Shown: piece by piece, positions 26,401 to 39,410 of the stretch
How the letters are laid out: every line of letters starts with the position of its first letter
How positions within the stretch are numbered: position 1 is the stretch's first letter
Assembly: GCA_948470475.1 (NCBI GenBank)
Contig: OX419344.1
Coordinates: forward strand, 22,018,225-22,082,224
Direction: 5' to 3'
DNA from: Galaxea fascicularis
Taxonomy: Eukaryota > Cnidaria > Anthozoa > Scleractinia > Euphylliidae
DNA length: 64,000 nucleotides
Position numbers and translations under genes: made by a program
Notes under the pieces: generated by a model
What the model was told of the DNA's origin: nothing
The model's database searches: none
What the model saw: only the letters and a program-made list of their open reading frames with translations

Positions 26401-29400
26401 AAACCCTTGAAATCCAGGACACCCAGTATATATGTTTGGTGCCAAAACTGTTCCCTGGTCACCCAAAAGCAAAGGTGAGTAGCCAGGGGCACCCAGGTGC
26501 CACTAGAGCACAGCCCTGACTAGGTGTGCAAAAGAGTTTTCTTGCTAGTGAAGGAAAGCTCTGGCTAAACTTGGGGTGACTAAATGAGCAAACAATGTTT
26601 TATCAAGCATTGAACAAAATGAGCCCACATGATGCTTTCTGTGTATTACTGCTGAAATTATGTCATGAATGTCTGCAGATTCAGTTTTTCCCAATTGGGC
26701 TTGCTTTGTTTGAAGAGGTGGCTAAATGGTCAAACTTGTGCTCATGAAGCAAAATGTTAGATGAAAATGTTTGATCTAGATCAAACATGAGAAGGTGTTG
26801 ATGTTGAACATGTTGAGAGGGGTGGCTAAATGGTCAAACATGCTTTTTCAACACGATGATAGATGAAAATGTTTAATTGTTCAGCTGGGGCTTGATGTCA
26901 TTTGTTGTAGCACGCAGAATAAAATGCCACAGTCCATTTGGGCAGAAGTTTTTGGCGAGAAATATGCTGGCATAGGCTCGTAGGGAATAGAACCCCAGGA
27001 CCGGATGGGGGGATGAGGGGCCTCGACACATGGTGCCATACTGAGGGGTGCCTCACACCTGTACTGCAAGGAGGGCATAAAGAGTGGTATAAGTCCTGGG
27101 CCAAGCCAGTCCAGCAAGATCGATGTGCCCCCCTCCCTAACTGGGCTTCAGCACAGGGCTGAAGGGGTGCCACAGGCAGCAATTCCCACCCTTATTTTAT
27201 TGACAGTAAAGAAATAAGTATTATCAGTGACAATCATTATAAACCTAGAAGTACTGGGAAGGGATTGGCAGAAGGGACTGGGAAGAAGGAATTGAATGTG
27301 CTGCGGTAATAATTACTTGCAGCTTTCTGAGAATGAGACATTTGAAATGCATCGCACAATTAAAATAATAGTCTGCAAAGGCTTGGGAATTAATGTAGGC
27401 TCAAATAGCTGTGACTTGCAAACATTAATTTTAATTTTATGCCAACATTGCATTAAAAAGATACGATGTTTTACTTCAGCGACTCAACCTTTAAGAGAAT
27501 AATGTTTGTTGTTTTATTTTTGGGAGCATGTTCAACACATCTTTCAATCTAGTCTATTTAGCTTCTTTTAATTAGCTGTATGCAAGCAATCAACAGATTA
27601 TTGTGTCCACAACTTTCAAACCTTCATGCTGGGTGCATGTTTTTAACATATAACTTTTTTTTTTAAACAGAGTATGTGAATCCTCTGACTATTGTACCAG
27701 ATGGGCAAGTTGCATTCATTGGCAACAGCACAACTTTTCAGTGCCACTATAGAGATGGTTCACAGGATGCAGTGACCTGGCTCAGAAAGGATGGATCACT
27801 ACCTGATAGCCGGCATTTTACTGATGAAGGAACTTTGACAATAACAAATATTGAACTTCAAGATGAAGGAACATATGTTTGTAAAGTAAATACTGGAATA
27901 AGAGAAATCACTGTTGAAGCATTCCTTGATGTGCAGGGTAAGTTTACAACTATCAATGAGACATGTTAAATCTCTGATGATCAAAGTGCAGCCCTTTGTT
28001 GCAACAAGATAATTAATATCCAGTTTCCCAGTTTCAGATTTCAGATCTCTCAAGATCAAAATTAACTAGCCAAGTTTTTAACAACTCCTCAGCTTTGAGG
28101 GATTTAAACCTTCCCCTCGCTTGCATGCTGCTACAAAAGCTCTGTGGATAGGAAAGCATTGGAAAACCAGCTGCTCTCTTGGGGAAAGCTGGGAAAGATT
28201 TGTTGTAAAAATTAAGCAGGAAATCCTGCAGGCTTCTCACTACTAAGTGGTATTAATAAAAATTATAGAATATCAACATTGTCTTAGATTTGTGTGGATC
28301 AAACAAAGTCACAGTGAATTGGAAAAGTTAATTTTGTTCTCCTTGTTTCTTCTCAGCCAAACCAAAATTTATTCAACAACCCAAAGATCTCATTGTAAAC
28401 GAAGGCTCTACTGCCAAGTTCTCATGTGCTGCCACTGGTGAACCTGCGCCAACTGTGTTCTGGCAAAGGGAAGGAAAAATTTCATCTCCCATGTTTCCAA
28501 ATCAAAACTATCACGGCAGATTCTTTGTTACAAGATCTGGCAATTTGGAAATTTCTGATGTAAAGGAAGAGGATGAAGGAGTCTACATTTGTATGGCATT
28601 AAGTCAAAGTGGTAACATCCAAGCTGAAGCAGAGCTCACAGTCATTGGTAAGGGTGCTTACACTAACAGAGTATTCATGGCATCACACTCTTAAAAAATA
28701 ATTATTGTTCATTAATAACTTGGCATTTACTCTTTGTTATCATAGGACCAACAGATGTTCTACCCTCCGTCATTTCTGGTCCCTCCAATCAGACAATCGA
28801 TGAAGGAACCAACATCAGTTTCTCCTGTGAAGTGGTCGGCAGCCCCGCACCATCCATCTCTTGGTTCCAACAGGATGACACTGTGCCACTGCAGAATACT
28901 TCAGTTGTTGTGATAACACAATCAGGGCAAACATCCCATCTGAGTCTCATTGATGCCACTCTGGGTGACCAGGGGAGTTACAAGTGTGTTGCTACTAGCA
29001 CAATTGGAACAGACTCAAAGAAAGCACAGCTAGTTGTGAAGAGTAAGTTTCTTCTTTAGACCAATGAAAGCATTTCTCAGAGAAATTTAAGTTTTCTGTT
29101 TAGTTTATCTTGATCCATACAATTTTATACAAATCCGGAACATAGCAGATTTGCTCATCTACTACATGTAGTTGCACCTAAGTGTCACCCAGTTAGCTTG
29201 GTTGGTAAGAACTTCAGATTTCCAGGGGTTTCATTACAAGCTGACAACTTGCGAAATCCACTGCCTACTTTGTCATAATTTACCACTCACCGCTGCCTTC
29301 TTCGTCTAGATTTTCACTCATATGATTAAAAAGTGTTTATCAGATGCTCAGACAGCTTTTCCAAAAAATATTGAAACCCCTGGACTTCTGAGTGATAGGT

Positions 29401-32400
29401 AATGGGTTCAACTTCCAGACTGGATCATGATTAATAAGAATCATGAAATGTGAAACCTTAAGGGCATGCAAACAAACCCACGCTCTTTCCGAAAAAAGGG
29501 GGGTTATGTAATTTCCAAACCTGTTGTCTGTTCCCCTGACATCTTAGGGCCAAGCGATGGGGTGACAACCTGTCCTGAGGACTTCTTTTGGTCACAGATA
29601 CCTGTTAAGGGGCTGCATGCCTCCCTTGGCTTAGATTAAGGCCTGATACACTGTAGCGATAAAAAGTTGTAATTAGTGGAAACTGATTGGTGTAAACATC
29701 TGCATGTTTCCTGCCCATGCAGACACTTCTAGCACAACCGCAATGTGATAAAATTTCCACTCTGCACTGTAAATTTATAGACAGCGTTTTCTCTTATGGC
29801 CATATTTGGTTATTGAACCAAAACACAGATTTTGCATACAAATAGAGTTTGATTCCCACTACTGAAGGGGAGTAGGAGAAGAGCAGGACCAGGGATGGGG
29901 TAGTGGTGAGAGCACTTGCTTCCGACCAATGTGGCCCAGTTTCCATTTTCCGATCCAGTGTCTCATGTGGGCTGATTTTGTTTGTTCTCTTCCTTGCTCG
30001 GAGAGGCTTTTCTCTGGCTACTCTGGTTTTCCTCTCTCACAAAAACCAACATTTCTCCAACATGGCCTCACAAGCTTACAGCTTTAAAATTATAACCAAG
30101 TATACAAATAAAGTTTCTTTACTTTTACTTTAAAACGACCACTGTTCCTTTGTTTTGTCCCTTTTAACATGGCTGCCATGACATCAAGTGCACACACACT
30201 ATAACATTGGGAAAATAACCAACTTATCAGCTGTTGTAAATTAATGTTATTTGTTTTTTTTTTATTTGTTTGTCCTAGAAGTCATCACAACTACTTCACC
30301 TCCAACTACAACCCCAACCCCAAAGCCAACACTTCCCCCACTGGATCTTGTGGCAGTCAAAGCATCACACAACACTGTGTCACTAGCATGGAGCTCCATC
30401 TCACTCCCTGACTCTTCAAATATTGACTATGTTGTGGAGTATCGTAAAAGTGATAGCAATGAGCAATGGATGGTGGCTGTAAACTCGCTGAAGGACAATA
30501 AATACATTGTTCACAACCTTGATCCTGATACTTTGTATGTGTTCAATGTGAAAGCAGTTGGTGAAAATGGTGTGATTCTCACAGAAGGCGTTAAACAAGT
30601 GTCACGGAGGACAGACAAGGCACCTTTGATTGTCTATAGTAAGTGAACCATGATGAGCTCTGCCCACACCCTTATTGAAATATGTTTAGTTACTGGTTAT
30701 GCTACCTTTGATTACACAAAATGTGGTGTTCCATCTCTCACTACTAAGGTGGGGTAGTAAATAGCACTGAATTAATAGGGATTGGTTCATAATCATTAAA
30801 GGGAGCTGACAAGCAAGAGATATTGAACTGCTTGGTGTGAAATTTTCTTTGCAGTACCCTCTCCATCACTGTATCCTGCCGATGGAGTGAATGTTGACTT
30901 CCATACAGTTGCCAGTGGACATGATAAAATAAATATCTCATGGACAGTAAGTGAATTACCATCACATCCACCACCATCGTCATCACATTCACCATCACCA
31001 CCACTGTCGTAATTATTTTATTGTGGTTTGTGTAGGTTTTGCATTGTTAATTGTTGTTTATTTGTTTGTTTGTTGTTGTTGTTTTTTTCACAGCTTTCAA
31101 GACCAGTCAAGATATCAAAAGTGGCCATTTTCTGGCGCACAGAAAACTCCTCAAGTTTTGACAAAAATTACGAGTCAGATCCTGGGTCTTCCGCTGAGTT
31201 AACTGGGCTTGAAGCAAACACAAGTTATGTGATAAAGGTCCATGTGATGAGTAAAAGCAACTCAATACCTATCAGTGAAGAAATGACGGTTACAACAAAT
31301 GCCAAACGTATGTAAAATTAAACATATTACCACTGTTAGCAGGGTTAATAATAATAAACTACTCTACTTGTCTTTGAAACACGCTGATGTCTTACAAAGG
31401 CTCACATAGGGTACTAAATCGTTTGTGAAGAACTTAAAGAAAGCATCTCTCGGAGGTTGTTGGAAAAACAATGCTATGCAAGGTTTAGGGAAATGTTAAG
31501 GAAAAAAATTGTTGTGGAAACATAAGTACAAGGCAAATGTCTCCCCAGAATGTTTATAATTTCTTTTTTGAAACACCTAGAGGGAAGCATCCTACATTCC
31601 TCTTTATTTCCAGAATGTCTTCAAACCAGTGACGATCGAGGCATGTTCTCAAAAAGTTGTTTTCTGGAGATTGATTTCAAATCAAGAGAGTCTTTTACTA
31701 CAGATCTTATAAAGAGCCACATGTAATTTGCCTAGTTTAGAAGTAGGTTTGTTCTGTCCTATTAGGTCTATGATATCCGACTTTCTTTCATGTTGCTGAA
31801 TGTAGAAATATTTATCCCATGTCCAGACAAAAACTTCATCTTGTCTTGGTTAAATTTTGTACTCTTGTCACTCAGAATCTGAATTTCCTTTTTACATAGC
31901 TGTTGCTGTGGTATTAGGGGGAGTGGATCCAACACTCAGCACTGCACACTCCAGTGGAGAGGTCAGTGTAGTAGAAGCACAAGCCGCTAGTGGTGACACT
32001 TGGTACAAGATGAAGCTGTTTATGCGACAGCCATGGTTCATTGGCACCATGGGTGCTGTAGCTTGGTTAATACTTCTGGTCGTAGTGGTGTTGCTTTACA
32101 GACAAAGGCGAAACAAAAAGAAGGCCAAAAGTCCAACAAGAGGTGACCTTTTTATAGAAGTGTGTCAGTGTTGTTGTTTTTGTGTCTTTTGCCGGGGGGG
32201 GGGGGGGGAGGAGGGGGATGCACAAACAGTCCATACTGAAATCTTCTTTAGCAACATCTTTTAGCTCACACTCCAATACTCTCACTTGCATGAGAAAAAA
32301 AAAATCATTTTCCAGCAAGAGGAATTATAAGTGCTTTATAAGGTACTGGTTTCCTGAAAACGAAATCCAAAACAGTTGGGTGTATGTTAGTTGAGGCTTA

Positions 32401-35400
32401 ATTTCTTTTCCTGATCGTGGTATGGTACTTCCGTTTTATGAGTTACTTAAATATCAAGTGCTTTAAATGATATATATTTACCCATGATAGCAAGACTGGT
32501 GAAAATAAATAATATTGTGAAAGTAATGCAAAGGTTTTAGAGGATTAGACCACCTCCCAAGATGAGATCACGAGGTGAAGTTCAACTGCTTTTTCTCCTT
32601 TGCAGTGTTTGTTCCAGCTGACATTACCCCAAGGAGTCCAACGTAAGTTTTTGCCTTCTTTACCCGTTAAGCCCTAAAAGTGATCAGCATCAAAATTCTC
32701 CTCGTTATATCAACGCTTTATAAAACAGAGTGGTCACGAGAATTAAGGACAGGATCACATAAGATGAGTTTGCTTGATATTTTAACTAAATCTCCCTACT
32801 ACTTTGATAAGAAATTTGTAGGAGCGACAAGTGAGAATTTTAAGTTTGATCTCAAGGGTTTGAAGGGTTTGATTAATAATGGCTTTGGTGGGTATTTATA
32901 GCACACGAACGTCAAAATTCCTGTGGATGGAGGAGCGGAATTCAGAAATCCCTCATCAGTTGACCAACAACAGATCAAGTGAAAGTTCAGTGTCTGACTG
33001 CACGAGGCAAATGGCAAACTGCTGTGGCAGAGGAGGCTCCTCCAATACCAGTATTGATTTCACCAATAAAATCACACTGAACCAATTATCAGGTGGGAAG
33101 AAAACTTACAAGTACTTTTGTTGTCGTTCTACTTTTCCCTAACCGTTGGAATAATGGACAGTGGCTTAAGGACAATTTCTACTGGTATGCAGATGTTTTC
33201 CCCGAAAGTCGTTTCGTCCGACGCCATTTCAAAAGCTTTCGGGGCGAAACGCCTTCGGGTGAAACGACAACACTTACCTGGTTTAACATAAGTGCTCACG
33301 AGGCTTCGAACTACTCACCCTTGAAAAATTAGAATGTTGATGGCTTAATGTACAACGTAATAAATACAGGGTTTGCACGCGCCTTGAAAGTCCTTGAAAG
33401 TCCTTGAATTTCAAAATAAAAATTCAAGGCCTTAAAAGTCCTTGAAAATTGCAGTCGGTGCTGGAAAGTCCTTGAAATTTGTTGCCAATTTTATCCAACA
33501 AAGCTTCACAAGTGTCTGAGCTGAAAATCGGCGCACTCTCTACTTTGAACATCTTATGTGGCATTATATTGGCTGGATTTTGCCCCTCCTGGAGTCCTTA
33601 AAAAATGGAAAAATGTGTCCTTGAAAGGCCTTGAAAGGTCCTTGAATTTTTGGTCGAAAAATGTGTACGAACCCTGTAAATAGCAGCACAGAAAAAAATG
33701 TGTTAAGAGCTTCAACCCAGCTATGGTCAAACTAAAATATATTGCGTCAGTAGTTTCTTTGTCTCCCACACAGCCCATATTTGAGCGTCGCGCAACACTT
33801 TGGCCGAAAACATTCCCGGAACGGGCCTTGCCTAGCGCGACAACCCAAATAACGGTTTCATGAGACCAGTAGTTTCCTTAATTCTAGGTTTCTGAATAAA
33901 TGAATTCTTTTCGTCCTGCTGATATAGGTAGTAATGGTAGGATCGAGGCAAACCATTACAGTTCCATTGATCAGACGAAGTCTAACAATTTGCCAACCTC
34001 AATCAATCGTTACCACGAGCACGTGAACAAGAGTAATAATTTCCCAGATTCACCAGCAAGTTGTAAGTAGAGATGAATGCGTTGCATGCCGTACAGACTA
34101 GACATTGTTGACAAATTCCAAAAGCCTGAACTCTCCCTGAGTTTTTGGCGAATTGGGATTGTCTCGTTCTGTTTTGTCTGTTCGTTTTCTCTTTCCAGTC
34201 AGTCAGTCAGTGAGTGTGTTCGGTCTTATTTCTTTCGTCTTACGCATGCACACTTTGTCCTAGAAAAAAATAAAAGCGTCACAATAACTTTCATATCGTT
34301 TGTTTTTGTTTTTAGTACACGGTGCTTCAAGTGGATCTAGAACCCCTGAAAGTACCCTTCCGAAGAACGGACCTAAAGAGAGACTCCGTTACTACGATTA
34401 CGCCGATATCGGTACGAACAGAAGTAAATCGAGCACAGGGTCCAGGAGAAGAGATCCCAATCGGACACCCAGTGACGAGAGTGATACAGAGAAAACCAGA
34501 CCTAAACTCAAGATACAGTCTTTTGAGATGGCTGGAAACTTACACACCACCAGTACGTTCCACTCGGAGCCACCACCGACCTACGAGGCGGTGCTGAAGG
34601 AAACTGAGATGGAGATGAAAAAATTGCCGCTTGGTGCCAACGGCAGCGGTCTTGCTGAGGCTGTTGGAAAGGATGGTGACGTTGAAGGAAGGACGAGACA
34701 AGAGGGTGCAGAGGGCGCGAACAAACCCAACGCAGAGGCACCTGCCATGGAAAAGCCCTCCAGTCCAGGAAGTGAACGAAGCTGTAAAACATCAGCCAGC
34801 TGTGGTTCACTGCAAAGGAAAAGAAAAGCTTTAAAACCACCTCCTCGATTAGCTATTTTCAACTGGGCAGATATGCTGCCCCCTCCCCCCGTGGAGCCTC
34901 CGCCAAGCAGCTTGGGCTCCCCACCCCCCTCTCCGCCGTTTAGTGAACGCAGTGCAATGACGGGTATGACTGGAAGGACTGGGATGAGCGGCATGAGTGG
35001 AATGACTGGTATGAGTGGTATGACTGGAATGTCGGGAATGACTGGAATGAGTGGAATGACAGGTCAGAGTGGAGTAACAGAGCCCACCAATAGCAGTTCT
35101 CCAAAGCAGAGAAGCAAGAAGAGAGATCAAGCAACCAACGAAAATGAACTTGAATCGATGGCGAGCAAGTCGGAAAAATCCAAGAAGTCTCGCTCCAAGC
35201 CCAAACCCATCCCGATAGACCTCGAAGGTATTACCAGCGACATTATTATGCAATGGGCCGAGTCCGTCACGAACACGAGCGGCTCCGAAGATGACTCGTC
35301 GGCCTCGAGTCCAAGCCGAATAAGCGGTATTAGCAGTGATGGTTCTTTCTTTACTGACGCGGACTTTGCTCACGCCGTTCGCGTTGCTGCGGAATGCGGC

Positions 35401-36060
35401 GGATTTAACACGGATGCGTACGGATTAATGGACTCTCTTGGCATACCACCGCCCTACGCCGCGGGCTGGAAACGAAGCAATTCGTTTTCCAATGACAACG
35501 AGGCTACCTTAGGAACAGCGGCTATGTACGGTCCTCGCCCTCTGAGAAGAAAGTGGGAAACTGGAAGTGAGGGTGACCTTGAGTACACTCCACCTAATCG
35601 AGTACGCCCCAGGTTAAGACGCGATAACGAAAAAGGGCCCAATGACATGGGACCCGTGCGAGTTCACAGAGGGGCCCCAGGGGAACTCGTAAGACATGCG
35701 CCTGGTATGCGAGCCCCAGTGCCTATAGTCCCATCACAGCCAAGAAGACCGCTTCATAGGGTTGCCAGGCCAGGGGGACCCGCAGGGCCAGGAAACCCAG
35801 GGATGCTTGTACAACCGTTAAAGAAAACAACTCCGCATGGTGTGATGGATCCACGAGAACCAGTGAAAAAGAAGTACGCCATTGTTAAGAAGATACCACA
35901 GAGCCAGGAACCAGATAAAGGCGCAGGTTATAATAGCTGCAGTCTGGGCTCCAGTAAGTCAAGCAATACAAGTACCAGCACAGCCAGTACCGTGAAAAGC
36001 AGCTCCTTTGCTCCTTCAGTGCAAGAAGACTCTGATTTGGAAGGGGTGAGTGGCAGTTAA
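23484..36060 (+). CDS. ROBO: Roundabout (Robo) family axon-guidance receptor, 14 coding exons, 1514 aa
   Basis: Exons: 23484-23625 (ATG at 23544), 24508-24795, 25952-26230, 27671-27937, 28357-28647, 28746-29042, 30279-30638, 30855-30946, 31094-31307, 31876-32142, 32606-32642, 32902-33092, 33928-34062, 34316-36060 (TAA). Phases agree throughout (4545 nt). Domains: signal peptide 1-27; five Ig domains, one per phase-1 exon (about 28-124, 124-217, 217-306, 306-403, 403-502); Thr/Pro linker; FN3-1 (about 515-622); FN3-2 (622-724); membrane span about 777-798; cytoplasmic tail about 715 residues. Robo-specific signs: Ig1 with EHPSDLVV and RGRK, RQPWFIG just before the membrane span, NWADMLPPPPVEPPPSS (about 1115-1131, matching the proline-rich CC region) and SDGSFFTDADFAHAV (about 1273-1287), a stretch nearly identical to vertebrate Robo tails. 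The family binds Slit and signals through Ena/Abl and srGAP-type partners. Only two FN3 domains are seen, against three in bilaterian Robo1/2. Confidence 0.92.
26880..27190. repeat. GC-rich insert in a Robo intron
   Basis: Between Ig2 and Ig3 exons a GC-rich block stands out from AT-rich intron, with open frames on both strands but no recognisable protein. Likely an inserted repeat fragment. Confidence 0.3.
29893..30100 (+). mobile_element. tRNA-derived SINE, copy 1 (Robo intron)
   Basis: Begins GGGATGGGGTAGTGGTGAGA (A-box-like), then a degenerate B-box region, then a body with TCATGTGGGCTGA, TTTGTTCTCTTCC and CTCTGGTTTTCCTC that aligns with 48650-48850. Non-coding. Confidence 0.7.
30955..31012 (+). 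repeat. CAC/CAT-rich simple repeat
   Basis: Imperfect CATCAC/CACCAC units directly after the donor of the Robo exon at 30855-30946. Reading through it gives poly-His, but the donor (ACA/GTAAGTG) is strong and precedes it. Confidence 0.7.
33367..33676. mobile_element. 310-bp MITE with CAGGGTT ends
   Basis: Starts CAGGGTTTGCAC and ends GTACGAACCCTG, flanked by direct TAAATA at 33361-33366 and 33677-33682. The inside is full of AAGTCCTTGAA/TTCAAGG units in both directions. Sequences of this style are very abundant in cnidarian and other marine invertebrate genomes (recalled). It lies in a Robo intron. Confidence 0.8.
34959..35075 (+). repeat. Coding GM-T/S tandem repeat in the Robo tail
   Basis: About 39 residues (roughly 1149-1187) of MTGM/MSGM units, written in DNA as alternating ATGACTGG and ATGAGTGG hexamer-to-octamer repeats. 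It lies between the NWADMLPPPP motif and a Lys/Ser-rich segment. Such slippage-prone coding repeats vary in length between alleles. Confidence 0.9.
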
Positions 36061-38363
36061 ACTCGCTTTACATTGGAACGTTCATTTTTTGTGTGTGGGG
36101 TTGGGTTGGTAGAGTTTCATTTGTCAGAGGTAAGGAGTTGGCATTAGAAATAATGGCGTCAGATAGAGGTTGTTTGATGCAGTTGAAGAGGGAAGAGGAA
36201 ATCCTATTAATTTTGGTGCACATATTACGGTTTCTTTTCTTTTTTTCGTTGGATTGACGCGATTGTCCAAAAACGATAGAGTGAGGATTAGAGATGGGTA
36301 GGCAGATACCCTGATAACGGCCCTTTCCTGGCAAATTTGTTGAGGAAATAGACAGGCAACAGGAGCAAAAAAATTATTGCTACCCCCCTTCCCCTCCCCT
36401 AATGGGATGCTAGTCTATCAAAGGGTACCCCTTACCCTGTAAGAGAAGAGTCGCGCCGGTCTCTGGCTCTTTCCAGAGGTTTCCATTACCGATTGGCGAA
36501 CAGATTTACACATATGGGGGAGGGAGTATATGAACTTCCTTGATTTCCATTGTCCGGCCTTATATCTAACGTTTCGTTTTCTTCTGCAGTCTGTGGCGTA
36601 GGTTCTACCATTCAGTGGAGTTAAAGAGAAACCCAAGTACATACGTATTGATGAAAACCAAGAAACACGCAGAGGAAACAATTGTAATTAGTACTTCACT
36701 CAAGAAATACAGAGCTCCCATACAGCCGTTGTTTCAGTAATTACGCGGCTCTTATCTCCGGTTGTGGGAGGGAAGCATTGCGTGACAACTCTTTGTCACG
36801 CTGTTACGGTTCCGTTAGTATACATTGATGCTTCTTAATGCCGTGCTTTTGTAAAATAGTTAAAGCAATAATTAGGTAGGATTGAAATGTTTTGCCCTTG
36901 TCCTTCACTTAAACTTTCATTTTTCTAACAAACTTTGAATATAAGAATATGGAATTGATTTCGTTCTTTGATGCATCCAAGCTACTTTTAAAAAATCTTT
37001 GTCAGTCAGTCACGACGCAAACACAGCACACTGTCGCACACACACAACCCTGGATTTCGCTCTTTCGCACCTCGTGCCAGTTTCACTTTCTTCGCGCTCA
37101 GCATCTGTTTATCGTCTTACAGCGCTTAGCCTCTGTTGCATGTTTTCCCGCGCATTTTCCTTTGAGTTTTGATTAGTTCATTGAGCGATTGACGTGTTCT
37201 GTGATTGGTCAGGAGATCGTTCGTTTTACGGTATTGCTAAGGTAATTTATCTGACGTCATGCTTTACTGCAAGAAATTTTAGACTCGACGCAGCTGCCCA
37301 TTCTTGTTCCTTTTTACGACAAATTTGCGGCGTCAAGAATATTCAAGTTGCCGTTTTCATACAGTTACACCTTGAGAATTGAACTCTCCGAGAGGTCCAA
37401 ATATTGTGGACTTAATTTTTGTAATAATTACCTATATTTTGGAATAATTGGATTAAGTTTTTAGAGGTTGTACCGTTGGTTTTGTGAAGTGCTACACACC
37501 TCGTGCATGTTGACTGCACGAAAGTGTGTTCACCTTTGGACGGTCGATTTATCAAGCTATTGGTGTTGTTCTATCGAGTCTGTTTGGTTGAACCCTCACT
37601 GCGAAGTTGCGCATGACACTCGCTTGCCCACCAAATATTCAAAGGTGGCTTGCAAGATGTTGCTTTTCTCCGTAGAATTTGGCTGCTTGTATAACCCTGT
37701 CATTTGACCTTCTTGCTGTAGTTGTTGACAACAACTGCTCGATGTTTTTTTTTTCTAGTTAAGTGGCCAATGAAAATGTAGGAAATATGCGAGGCAGTCT
37801 TGTCGGTCATAATCAGACAACTCCTCCTCTCCGCCCACCCCCTTTGGCATTACGTCTACAGTTTGGGTCACGTGTTCGTGTTTTGATCTTGCCAACGGTA
37901 CATCCCACTTGAAAAAATAACTATCATTAATGACTATCTTGAGTATTTTAACAACACCAATGTGAGATGGTCTGATATAATGTAAAGAAATATATAGATT
38001 TTTAAGGGAATATTTAGATGCTAATGTACAATGTTGATGCTCTGGAAGTGCGTATCTTGTAGTTATGCGATCCAGAGTTAAAATATATTTATCCTTCAGT
38101 TTTAATTTCTGCAGAATTTTCAGAGAAGTTTATTTGGAATTTTTGTACAAGAGCGTACTCTCCCAGATTTTTTGTTTTTTCTTAGTTTAAAAAGTAACAA
38201 AGGAAAAAATAGAACACTATTTTATTTAAAAAGCTTAAATATTTTGTTTTCGTATTGTCAGCAAACACGATGAAACTTTTCTGTGTTTTATATCAAGGAA
38301 ATGCATTTGGCGATTAGCAGTAAAATTATTCTATAAATGTTAAAATGCATTAAGTAAAACAAA

Positions 38364-38369
38364 AATAAA
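38364..38369 (+). terminator. Candidate polyadenylation signal for Robo
   Basis: AATAAA in an AT-rich stretch about 2.3 kb after the Robo stop codon. Chosen because it is a canonical hexamer before the sequence character changes; transcript ends were not available. Confidence 0.35.
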
Positions 38370-38493
38370 ACTATGGAGTTGTAATCTACCTTGCTATGCC
38401 AATTTTATCAGTCCCCGACTTGCTCTCCTTTTAGACTATCTGATATAACTGCCAGTAAAAACGCTTATTGGCAGTTCATAAAGCAGCCTACGC

Positions 38494-38540
38494 GCGGCCG
38501 TACCCACCCTGAGGGATCCCGTTTTCCCTCGGGTGATGGG
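38494..38540. repeat. GC-rich fold-back
   Basis: GCCGTACCCACCCTGAGGG pairs, with few mismatches, with CCCTCGGGTGATGGGTACGG around a short loop. It stands out from AT-rich flanks and is probably part of a repeat element. Confidence 0.55.
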
Positions 38541-38882
38541 TACGGCTACAAGTAGACAAAAAGGAAAGACCCTACTGCCGAATTTCCGGTAACAAAAGGT
38601 CGCCCGACTTTTTCCCCGGTATCCATCCCGCACATCCAAATCAAGGACCAATGGGTCTTATGCCCTATGCTTTCATCAGTTGTAAGTTAATGGGGGAATT
38701 CGCAACCCAAGGGAACGTTTTCCTTCGCCCCTTGCCCCGCTTCAATCAAGCTGACATCAGCTGACTAATGAAATTCATTCATCGAGTGTTTTATCATCTC
38801 CTGTTTGGGGTATGTCGTTGGATGTAAACTAGGACATTACACTGTAACGTGGTACCCAGACTTGAATTCGGGAAGGTTAGCG

Positions 38883-38948
38883 AGGTATTATGAGGAGGAG
38901 CCTTTGATAATAAAAAAAAAGGTATTATGAGGAGGAGCCTTTGATAAT
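38883..38948 (+). repeat. 28-bp tandem duplication
   Basis: GGTATTATGAGGAGGAGCCT plus TTGATAAT occurs twice, separated by a short A-rich spacer. Confidence 0.85.
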
Positions 38949-39410
38949 CGTAGATTTTATCAAGCGCAGGTAGCTATGTGTATTGTATTTGAAAAATATA
39001 TTTTTTCCTTATTTTTTCTTTATTTTTAAACAAGTGACGATAACATTAACAAATATATAGATACAGATGGAAAACAAGGAGAAGGAAAAAAAGAAAGGAA
39101 AAGATAGTTACCAGCAGCTGGTGCTGGCATGATCTTATTAAAGTTAAAATAAAGGCAAATCTCTGAAAGCGCTCTTAATTCATTTATAACTTGTTCACGT
39201 GACAGCCGCTCAGTGATCAAGGACTTACGAAAGTTTGGGCATGTCTAGTAAAACCAGACAACATTATTAAAAAAAAAAAACTGTGCATTTGTGTACTTGG
39301 AAAAAGTCCAGTCCAGCTGATAAAAAGTTTAAACTTCCGCACAACTTGAAACTTGTGATCGAGGCGGAAAGTCACGTGCCCTATCAAACACAACATATCC
39401 AAGATTCAAG

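Larger units (their letters stand above)
36061..39410. other. Robo 3' UTR and intergenic DNA up to WASHC2
   Basis: No convincing coding frame. The first 2.3 kb probably is Robo 3' UTR. A GC-rich fold-back at about 38490-38545 and a short tandem duplication at 38883-38948 are noted separately. Confidence 0.5.

Noticed and set aside
30950..31090. Poly-His and hydrophobic frames following a Robo exon
   Set aside because: They are read-through of the intron after a strong GTAAGTG donor, over a CAC/CAT simple repeat.
31308..31875. Searched for a missing third FN3 exon of Robo
   Set aside because: No open frame with FN3 features and proper splice phases was found in this intron.
34508..35373. Long minus-strand frames opposite the last Robo exon
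   Set aside because: They are antisense shadows of the large coding exon, with translations dominated by the reverse of the repeat and proline codons.
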